This document shows, in pieces, positions 1 through 5,150 of a stretch of DNA of 7,498 nt. The position numbers and the translations under genes are program-made. The notes below the pieces were generated by a model that saw nothing but the letters and a program-made list of their open reading frames with translations, ran no database searches and was not told the DNA's origin. The stretch's first letter is position 1. Each line of letters starts with the position of its first letter. The stretch comes from Holophaga sp. (GTDB lineage Bacteria > Acidobacteriota > Holophagae > Holophagales > Holophagaceae), in contig JARLGP010000122.1 of the NCBI GenBank assembly GCA_031292735.1, positions 1 to 7,498 on the forward strand, read 5' to 3'.

Positions 1-1
1 G

Positions 2-157
2 ACTCCGCCCCCGCCCAGGCTCGAGGCCAGCGCTCCCATCCAACCGGCCCTGGCCCCCAAGAACCAGCCCGAGCCGGCGCCGGCGGCCAGGCGGCGGGCG
101 GAGGCGGTGCCATTTCATCAAAATACTGGCCTGGATGATAGCCGCAACGTTCACTGA
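2..157 (+). CDS. possible C-terminal end of a gene entering from the left, Pro/Ala-rich tail, function unknown
   Basis: The frame beginning at base 2 is open to a TGA at 155-157 and would encode the last 51 residues of a protein whose start lies outside the window. The tail is rich in Pro, Ala and Arg and ends in a more polar stretch (FHQNTGLDDSRNVH). All frames are open here because of GC content, so openness alone means little. By my hand count over the first 36 codons, G/C is about 92% at position 3, 81% at position 1 and 69% at position 2. This is the usual order for a coding frame in GC-rich DNA and is better than in the competing frames. The last 15 codons lose this bias, which weakens the case. 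A short inverted repeat follows the stop. No domain is recognisable. Confidence 0.33.
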   Translation, partial: TPPPPRLEASAPIQPALAPKNQPEPAPAARRRAEAVPFHQNTGLDDSRNVH

Positions 158-158
158 T

Positions 159-172
159 CAGGGTTTGCCCTG
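159..172 (+). terminator. small stem-loop, weak terminator candidate
   Basis: CAGGG (159-163) and CCCTG (168-172) form a 5-bp stem with a TTTG loop, starting one base after the TGA at 155-157. The stem is short and no T-run follows, so it is at best a weak or factor-assisted terminator. Confidence 0.2.
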
Positions 173-180
173 GCACTCGC

Positions 181-222
181 ATTTCACGTTGCAATAAATA
201 GCCATATTTAAATGTTATTGCG
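181..222 (+). promoter_or_regulatory. AT-rich segment, likely promoter region of the acid phosphatase gene
   Basis: Bases 181-222 are clearly AT-richer than their surroundings and lie 60-100 bp upstream of the phosphatase start. The best hexamer pair I can find is TTGCAA (189-194) and TGTTAT (213-218) with an 18-bp spacer. Each is only a partial match to a sigma-70 consensus. The rest of the gap (158-284) shows nothing else beyond the stem-loop at 159-172 and the ribosome-binding site at 275-280. Confidence 0.3.
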
Positions 223-284
223 GTTTTTACCGGGAATTCTGCGGCGGGCCATGGGAGACTCCCTCTTCGATTCCGGAGGGCACC

Positions 285-1061
285 TTGAACATTCGGCCGT
301 GGCGTCTCCTGCTCGCGCCGGTCCTGTGCGCCAGCCTCATGCCGGTCCGGGCCGCGGCGCCGGACTGGGCGGCCATCGTCGGCAGCTATCCGCAGCCGGG
401 CACCGCCCAGGCCCGGGAGGAAGCCGCCATCCTGCTCTGGCTGCAGGACACCCGCACCCGCGCCGACCTCGCCCGGGTGCAGGCGGGCCACCCGGACCTG
501 GACCTGTTCCTCGCCGCGGCGGGGGCCTCCTGGGGCGCCTCCTCCTATCCCGGCACCAAGGCCCTGCTGAAGCAGGCCAGGGAGGACATGAAGCCGGTGG
601 TGGCCGGCCTGAAGGCCAGCTTCGCCCGGCCCCGGCCCCACGTCACCGACCCGGCCCTGGACCCCGCCCTCCCGGATGACGGCAGCTTTTCCTTTCCCAG
701 CAAGCACGCTACCGAGGGCACGCTGTTCGCATCCCTGCTGGCCCAGGTGGATCCCTACGACCGGGTGGCCATGACCGAGGAGGGCCGGCTCATCGGCGAC
801 GACCGGGCCATGGCCGGCGCGCACTGGCCCAGCGACGTGATGGCCGGGCAGAAGCTCGGCAAGGCCTTCGCCACCTACTGGCTGGGCCTTGCCGAGAACG
901 CGGGGCTGTGCCAGGACGCCGCGGCCGAATGGAACGGCGCGAAGTCCGGGGGCAGGCGGGGCTACTTGTCGATGGGCACGAGGTCCAGCGCCGGCGGGAT
1001 GTCCGAGCTGACCTGGGCGTCGGCCGGTTCATTGGTCAGGTGCAGGCTGTCCAGCAGGTAG
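285..1061 (+). CDS. periplasmic class A (PAP2-superfamily) acid phosphatase
   Basis: The product (258 aa) is a secreted phosphatase predicted to hydrolyse phosphomonoesters in the periplasm. It starts at a TTG, with GGAGGG at 275-280 four bases upstream. No ATG or GTG lies in frame between the upstream stop (195-197) and this codon. Residues 1-23 form a signal peptide: basic MNIRPWR, then a hydrophobic core, with cleavage likely after VRA. The three PAP2 motifs are present in order. K110-X6-R117-P118 is motif 1. P138-S-K-H141 is motif 2, with Lys where PSGH has Gly. R174-X5-H180-X3-D184 is motif 3, in which H180 would be the phosphate-accepting nucleophile, H141 the general acid and D184 its partner by family precedent. 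Residues beyond about 226 are encoded antisense to the permease gene and look like a read-through tail; typical members end near there. The precise substrate cannot be read from sequence. Confidence 0.87.
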   Translation: MNIRPWRLLLAPVLCASLMPVRAAAPDWAAIVGSYPQPGTAQAREEAAILLWLQDTRTRADLARVQAGHPDLDLFLAAAGASWGASSYPGTKALLKQAREDMKPVVAGLKASFARPRPHVTDPALDPALPDDGSFSFPSKHATEGTLFASLLAQVDPYDRVAMTEEGRLIGDDRAMAGAHWPSDVMAGQKLGKAFATYWLGLAENAGLCQDAAAEWNGAKSGGRRGYLSMGTRSSAGGMSELTWASAGSLVRCRLSSR

Positions 1062-2326
1062 AAGAACAGGCTGAGGACCATGGCCACCAGGGTGGCGAGC
1101 ACCATGCCGCGCAGCTTGGTCTGGCCGAAATCGATGGAGACCCCGGAGATGCCCACCACCAGGACGATGGCGGAGAGCAGCAGGTTGCGGCTCTTGGAGT
1201 AGTCGACCTTGGCTTCGATCAGCATGCGCAGGCCGGAGGCGGCGATGACGCCGAACAGCATGATGCAGATGCCGCCGATCACCGGGGTCGGGATGCTGCG
1301 GATGGCGCCGCTCACCTGGCCGAAGAAGGCGATGATGATGGAGATGACGCCGGCGCCGCCCACCACCCACACCGAGTAGACCCGGGTGATGGCCATGACG
1401 CCCATGTTCTCGCCGTAGGTGGTGGTGGGGCAGGAGCCGCATAGGCCGGAAAGCATGGTGGAAAGGCCGTCGCCCAGCAGCGAGTTGTGCAGGCCGGGCA
1501 CCTTGAGCAGGTCGCGGCCGACGATGTTGCTGGTGACGAACAGGTGGCCGATGTGCTCGGAAATCACCACCAGGGCCGCAGGGGCGATGATCAGGATGGA
1601 GGCCCAGTCGAAGATCGGCGCCACGAACCTGGGCACGGCGAAGAAGGCCCCGTGCTGCACCGCCGAGAAGTCCAGAGTGCCGGGGATCCAGATGTTGATG
1701 ACGGCGGCCAGGGCGTAGCCGGCCAGCACCCCGATGAGGATGGGGATGGCGGCCATGAAGCCGCGGAACACCATGGAGCCCACCACCACCACCAGCAGGG
1801 TGAACAGGGCGATGGTGGCGGCCAGGGCGCTGGGCTTGCCGTTCAGGTTGAAGGCCATGCCGGTGGCCACCGGGGCCAGCTCCAGGCCGATCAGGGCGAC
1901 GATGGCGCCCATGGCCGCGGGCGGCAGGACGATGTTCAGCCAGGCCCGGCCGGCGAACCGGATGATCACCGAGACCACCGAGAAGATCAGGCCGGCCATG
2001 ACGAAGCCGCCCAGGGCATGCTGGAAGCCCACGCCGGGGTTGGCGGCCAGGGTGATGCAGGTGATGGTGGGGGCGATGAAGGCGAAGCTGGAGCCCAGGA
2101 AGGCCGGCGCCTTGCCGCGGCAGACGAAGGTGTAGATCAGGGTGCCGATGCCGTTCATCAGCAGCACCAGGGCCGGATCCACCACCGTGGTCTTGGCGGC
2201 GTTGTTGAACAGGATCGGAACCAGGATGGAGGCCCCGAACATCGCGAACAGGTGCTGCAGGCTGAGGGGAATGCCCTTGAGCAGAGGAACCTTTTCCTCG
2301 ACCTGGATGATTTCTCTCGTAGCCAT
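962..2326 (-). CDS. uraA: UraA-type nucleobase:cation symporter (NCS2 family)
   Basis: The product (454 aa) is an inner-membrane permease expected to import uracil or a related base with protons. Similarity to E. coli UraA runs the whole length: SLQHLFAMFGAS at 22-33, GSSFAFI at 78-84, PPAAMGAIVA at 135-144, ISEHIGHL at 255-262, TYGENMGVMAITRVYS at 303-318 and an IEAKVDY stretch near 370-376. E257, H261 and E306 align with the UraA substrate and proton residues E241, H245 and E290. About 14 membrane segments are expected; the C-terminal tail is polar. I chose the ATG at 2324-2326 because GGAGGG lies five bases upstream and the protein then begins like UraA. The frame stays open to 2392, but that extension is unlike the family. 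The gene lies 258 bp downstream of the dehydratase operon in the same orientation, and probably has its own promoter. Uracil is the likeliest substrate, but xanthine or another heterocycle is possible. Confidence 0.88.
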   Translation of the reverse strand: MATREIIQVEEKVPLLKGIPLSLQHLFAMFGASILVPILFNNAAKTTVVDPALVLLMNGIGTLIYTFVCRGKAPAFLGSSFAFIAPTITCITLAANPGVGFQHALGGFVMAGLIFSVVSVIIRFAGRAWLNIVLPPAAMGAIVALIGLELAPVATGMAFNLNGKPSALAATIALFTLLVVVVGSMVFRGFMAAIPILIGVLAGYALAAVINIWIPGTLDFSAVQHGAFFAVPRFVAPIFDWASILIIAPAALVVISEHIGHLFVTSNIVGRDLLKVPGLHNSLLGDGLSTMLSGLCGSCPTTTYGENMGVMAITRVYSVWVVGGAGVISIIIAFFGQVSGAIRSIPTPVIGGICIMLFGVIAASGLRMLIEAKVDYSKSRNLLLSAIVLVVGISGVSIDFGQTKLRGMVLATLVAMVLSLFFYLLDSLHLTNEPADAQVSSDIPPALDLVPIDK

Positions 2327-2394
2327 GTAGGCCCTCCATAGGGTTTGGCCATCCAGCCAGGGGCCGGCTGAGACCGCCCCCGCCTTCGGCATCC

Positions 2395-2420
2395 ACTTCG
2401 ACTTGCGACTTCCGGCTTCC
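2395..2420. repeat. imperfect short tandem repeat upstream of the permease gene
   Basis: On the + strand this reads as four adjacent imperfect units of 6-7 bases: ACTTCG, ACTTGCG, ACTTCCG and GCTTCC. The run is very short and may be chance, but it sits directly beside the inverted repeat at 2417-2457. Confidence 0.25.
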
Positions 2421-2457
2421 TACAGAGTGTTGCATTTACGCAGCAAAGCGGTAGGAA
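2417..2457 (-). promoter_or_regulatory. nested inverted repeats in the uraA upstream region, possible operator or leader hairpin
   Basis: TTCCTAC (2417-2423) and GTAGGAA (2451-2457) are perfect 7-bp inverted arms. Inside them TTGC (2430-2433) and GCAA (2443-2446) form a second dyad whose centre lies one base from that of the outer pair. The element is 91-131 bases upstream of the permease ATG. Near-concentric arms suit either a protein-binding site or a bulged hairpin in the permease leader RNA. No known riboswitch is recognisable. Confidence 0.35.
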
Positions 2458-2483
2458 AATTCCGGAGCCGGGGCCGGTTTGGG

Positions 2484-2508
2484 TGAAATATGTATAATTT
2501 AACCAAGC
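2484..2508 (-). promoter_or_regulatory. AT-rich island, candidate promoter of the uraA permease gene
   Basis: This 25-base island stands out within very GC-rich flanks and lies between the dehydratase operon and the permease gene. On the - strand it contains TATACA and CATATT, -10-like but with no convincing -35 at standard spacing. On the + strand it contains a perfect TATAAT (2493-2498), also without a -35. The base composition supports a promoter; I cannot fix the hexamers or a start site. Confidence 0.35.
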
Positions 2509-2534
2509 TTGAACCGGGGCGGCCGCCGGATTCT

Positions 2535-2562
2535 TCCACCCGGAGGCCTGCCCGCGGGTGGA
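2535..2562 (-). terminator. stem-loop after the LeuD-like gene, candidate operon terminator
   Basis: TCCACCCG (2535-2542) and CGGGTGGA (2555-2562) form a perfect 8-bp stem around a 12-base loop, 22 bases past the LeuD-like stop codon. Position and stem strength suit the 3' end of the operon transcript. On the - strand the stem is followed by AGAATCC instead of a U-run, so it is not a canonical intrinsic terminator. It may act with Rho or protect the 3' end. Confidence 0.4.
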
Positions 2563-2584
2563 TCCTGTGGCCTGGCGCTCCGGG

Positions 2585-3094
2585 TCAGGGTTTGGACTGC
2601 TGCTGGGCCGTTTGCTGGAGCAGGTAGGGCACCAGGCCGCCCGCCTGGATCAGCGCGAAGATGTGCGGCGGCAGTTTGCTGCAGGGATAGGATTCGGCCT
2701 TGGTCAGGTTGCGGATCACGCCCGCCTCCAGGTCGATCTCGATCTGGTCCTGGTCGCCGATGCGGTCGGTGCCGGCGCACTCGATCACCGGGATGCCCAG
2801 GTTGATGGCGTTGCGGTAGAAGATGCGGGCGAAGAACTTGGCGACGATGGCGCCGATCCCCAGATACTGCAGGGCCAGCGGCGAGGTTTCCCGGCTGGAG
2901 CCGGAACCGAAATTGGCCCCGGCCACCATGATGTCGCCGGGCTTGACCTTGGCGGCGAAGCCGGGGTCCACCGCGCTCATGGCGTGGGGGGCGGCCTCGG
3001 CGATGCTCAGTTCCATGTACTGCGGCGGCGAGATGATATCGGTGTTGATGTTGTCGCCGTACTTCAGCACGGTGCCGCGGATGACAGTGTTCAC
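2585..3094 (-). CDS. small subunit of a LeuCD/HacAB-type hydro-lyase (aconitase superfamily)
   Basis: The product (169 aa) is the swivel-domain subunit that pairs with the preceding gene product to form a 4Fe-4S dehydratase. It opens with GDNINTDIISPPQY (13-26), the usual LeuD start. NFGSGSSRET (61-70) carries the active-site serine and arginine loop (S66, R68), and AKFFARIFYRNAINLG follows near 85-100. Its length fits the archaeal-type LeuD/HacB group (about 165 aa), shorter than the roughly 200-aa biosynthetic proteobacterial LeuD. The substrate-selecting loop after QY reads YMEL (26-29), unlike the YLVY and YLRT loops I recall for archaeal isopropylmalate and homoaconitate enzymes. The GTG start (3092-3094) has GGAAGG upstream, beginning inside the previous stop codon, so the two subunits are probably translationally coupled. 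Candidate substrates are D-malate/maleate, citramalate/citraconate or dimethylmalate. leuD would mislead as a symbol. Confidence 0.85.
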   Translation of the reverse strand: MNTVIRGTVLKYGDNINTDIISPPQYMELSIAEAAPHAMSAVDPGFAAKVKPGDIMVAGANFGSGSSRETSPLALQYLGIGAIVAKFFARIFYRNAINLGIPVIECAGTDRIGDQDQIEIDLEAGVIRNLTKAESYPCSKLPPHIFALIQAGGLVPYLLQQTAQQQSKP

Positions 3095-3107
3095 AGCCAG
3101 CCCCTTC

Positions 3108-4370
3108 CTACAAGAATGCGCGTGGATCGGTGATGCACCCGGTGATCGCGCTGGCGGCCACGGACATGGGCGAGCCGAGGTAGATGCGGGAGCCCGGGCT
3201 GCCCATCCGGCCGATGAAGTTGCGGTTGGTGGCCGAAAGGCAGGTCTCGCCCTCCGCCAGCAGGCCGGAATGCAGCCCCACGCAGACCCCGCAGGTGGGC
3301 GGCAGGATGGTGGCGCCGGCTTCCGCCAGCACCGTCAGCAGGCCGGCCGCGCTGGCCCGCTGCCAGGTCTCCTGGGAGGCGGGGGAGACCAGCAGCCGCA
3401 CGCCCCGCTTCACCTTGCGGCCGCGCAGCACGCGCACGGCCTCGGCCAAATCGTGGAACCGGCCCCCGGTGCAGGAGCCCAGGTAGGCCTGGTGCACCGG
3501 GGTGCCGGCCACCTGGTCCAGGTCGGTGACGTTGTCCACCGCGTGGGGGGCGGCGATCTGGGGCACCAGCTGGTCCGCCTGGAAGTCGTAGCTGGCGCAG
3601 AACCGGGCATCGGCGTCGCTGCGGTCCTGGTGGTAGGGGCCCGCGGCGGCCCGGGGTTCCAGGTACTCCGCCACCTTGGCGTCGGCCACCATCAGCCCCA
3701 CCTTGGCGCCCATCTCCACCACCATGTTGGTGATGGCCATGCGCTCGTCCAGCTCCAGGCCGTCGATGGTATCGCCCCCGTACTCCACCGCCTTGTAGGT
3801 GGCGCCGGCGTGGCCGATGGTGCCGATGGTCTTGAGCGACATGTCCTTGGCCATCACCCCGTCGGGCAGCTGCCCGCGCCAGGTCACCTGGATGGTCTCC
3901 GGCACCCGCAGCCAGGTCTTGCCGGTGACCAGCACGCCGAGCATCTCGGTGGAGCCGATCCCGGTGGCGAAGGCGCCCAGGGCGCCGCCCATGCAGGTGT
4001 GGGAATCGGTGCCCAGCAGGATGGTGCCCGGCAGCACGTGGCCGAACTCGGCCAGGATCTGGTGGCAGGGCCCGACGAACTCATGGTAGTGGTCGATGCC
4101 GTGGCTTTGCGCCCAGTCCCGGGTGAACTTGACGATTTCCGCCTGCTTGATGTTGGCCGGCGGCGTGTAGTGGTCGGAGATGATCACCACCCGTTCCGGA
4201 TCCCAGACCCGGTCCTGGAACTGTTTCAGCTTCTCGGCGATCTCCACCCGGGGGCCCAGGACGTCGTCCATCATGGCCTTGTCCACCGACACCCACAGGA
4301 TGTCTCCCGCCGAGGCTTCGGCCACGCCCGCGGCACGGGCGAGCATCTTTTCCGACATTGTCTTTCCCAT
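3108..4370 (-). CDS. large subunit of a LeuCD/HacAB-type 4Fe-4S hydro-lyase (aconitase superfamily)
   Basis: The product (420 aa) is the catalytic, cluster-bearing subunit that adds or removes water across the double bond of a cis-enoate. It begins MGKTMSEKMLARAAG, typical of the family. It contains SDHYTPP (65-71), GTDSHTCMGGALGAFATG (120-137) and GSCTGGR (298-304). C300, C360 and C363 (PTCGVC) give the C-X59-C-X2-C spacing of cluster ligands. ATNRNFIGRMGSPGSRIYLGSP (380-401) is the conserved C-terminal stretch. Its length matches short archaeal-type LeuC/HacA/DmdA proteins, not the roughly 465-aa proteobacterial LeuC. I chose the ATG at 4368-4370 because GAAGG lies just upstream, abutting the stop of the isomerase gene; an in-frame GTG at 4374-4376 would lie over that site. 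Only 9 bp separate it from the isomerase gene and 13 bp from its small subunit. The absence of leuA or leuB nearby argues for a catabolic role. Confidence 0.88.
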   Translation of the reverse strand: MGKTMSEKMLARAAGVAEASAGDILWVSVDKAMMDDVLGPRVEIAEKLKQFQDRVWDPERVVIISDHYTPPANIKQAEIVKFTRDWAQSHGIDHYHEFVGPCHQILAEFGHVLPGTILLGTDSHTCMGGALGAFATGIGSTEMLGVLVTGKTWLRVPETIQVTWRGQLPDGVMAKDMSLKTIGTIGHAGATYKAVEYGGDTIDGLELDERMAITNMVVEMGAKVGLMVADAKVAEYLEPRAAAGPYHQDRSDADARFCASYDFQADQLVPQIAAPHAVDNVTDLDQVAGTPVHQAYLGSCTGGRFHDLAEAVRVLRGRKVKRGVRLLVSPASQETWQRASAAGLLTVLAEAGATILPPTCGVCVGLHSGLLAEGETCLSATNRNFIGRMGSPGSRIYLGSPMSVAASAITGCITDPRAFL

Positions 4371-4379
4371 GATCACCTT

Positions 4380-5135
4380 CTAGGCATAGCGCCCGGACAA
4401 GAGGGCGCCGGCCGCGGGGGCGGCGGCGCTCAGGCCGAGCTTCTTGAGCATCTGGTAGGTTGTGCACACGGAACTGGAAACCACCGGCAGGCCGCTGGCG
4501 GCTTCGATCGAGGGGATCGAGGCCAGGGAAGGCATCTGCACGCAGGCGGAAGCGACGATGGCGTCCACGTTGGCCAGGTTGAGCCGGCGCCACAGTTCGG
4601 CGGGCGCGCAGGGATCCAGCGCGCCCACCTTGAGGTTGTCGGGGATTTCCAGGGAAACGCTGTCCACCACTTCGATGCCCTCGTTCTCGATGTAGTCGAT
4701 GACCAGCCGGGTGAGGGACTTCATGTACGGCGCCAGGATCGAGACCTTCCTGGCGCCGATGGCCTTGAGGCCTTCCACCAGGGCGCCCGCGCTGGTCACC
4801 ACCGGGGCCGGCCCGCCGTTTTCCACGGTGCGCTTGTGCAGCCGCGCCTCGGATACCCGGTGGTAGCCCAGCCCCATGCTCATGATGGCCACCAGGCAGG
4901 CGTAGCCGAGCACGTCCACCCGGGCGTCGGACAGCTCCAGGGCGCAGCGGTCGGAATCCTCGTCCATGGCCGCCAGCTCTTCCTTGGTGACGTTCTTCAT
5001 GCGCATGCGGCTGGAATGGAAGGTGAACCGCTCGGGCAGCACGGCCTCCCGGGCGCGCAGGATGGCGGGGATCTCGGTCTCCATGGTGGTGTTGGAGCTG
5101 GGGACGATTTGCCCGATGCGGTAGCTTCGATCCAT
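4380..5135 (-). CDS. maiA: maleate cis-trans isomerase (Asp/Glu racemase superfamily)
   Basis: The product (251 aa, the usual length) is a cytoplasmic, cofactor-free enzyme converting maleate to fumarate (EC 5.2.1.1) through a cysteine adduct. The N-terminus VPSSNTTMETEIPA (11-24) is a hallmark of maleate isomerases. FHSSRMRM (39-46), YACLVAIM (78-85), SAGALVEGLKAIGARK and SACVQMPSL (196-204) follow the family order. Both catalytic cysteines are present: C80 and C198. With N15, Y137 and N167 they correspond, as I recall the structure, to C76, C194, N14, Y133 and N163 of the Nocardia farcinica enzyme. Two cysteines argue against arylmalonate decarboxylase, which keeps one. The ATG at 5133-5135 is preceded by GGAG. 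The gene is 15 bp after the transporter and 9 bp before the LeuC-like gene. Maleate isomerase also serves nicotinate breakdown, but none of those ring-cleavage genes is in this window. A methylated substrate such as citraconate is possible. Confidence 0.9.
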   Translation of the reverse strand: MDRSYRIGQIVPSSNTTMETEIPAILRAREAVLPERFTFHSSRMRMKNVTKEELAAMDEDSDRCALELSDARVDVLGYACLVAIMSMGLGYHRVSEARLHKRTVENGGPAPVVTSAGALVEGLKAIGARKVSILAPYMKSLTRLVIDYIENEGIEVVDSVSLEIPDNLKVGALDPCAPAELWRRLNLANVDAIVASACVQMPSLASIPSIEAASGLPVVSSSVCTTYQMLKKLGLSAAAPAAGALLSGRYA

Positions 5136-5150
5136 GACGTTCTCCGGGGG

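Noticed and set aside
1..113. Minus-strand gene starting at ATG 113 or 118 and leaving the left edge
   Set aside because: The ATG-initiated frames read as Pro/Arg-rich shadows. The better-looking minus frame has no usable start codon and the wrong positional GC order.
171..192. Possible sigma-54 promoter (TGGCAC followed by TTGC)
   Set aside because: The GG and GC elements are 7 bases too far apart for the fixed -24/-12 spacing.
212..679. A + strand frame overlapping the start of the phosphatase gene
   Set aside because: No ribosome-binding site, Arg/Gly/Pro-rich shadow composition, and the overlapping TTG-initiated frame has a signal peptide and all three PAP2 motifs.
2327..2392. A 22-residue N-terminal extension of the permease from an upstream ATG
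   Set aside because: UraA homologues start at the internal MATREIIQVEEKVPLL, which has GGAGGG just upstream.
1029..2435. A second - strand frame over the permease gene, rich in Arg, His, Pro and Gly
   Set aside because: It overlaps the permease in another frame and has the composition of an out-of-frame reading. The permease frame has clear family motifs and a ribosome-binding site.
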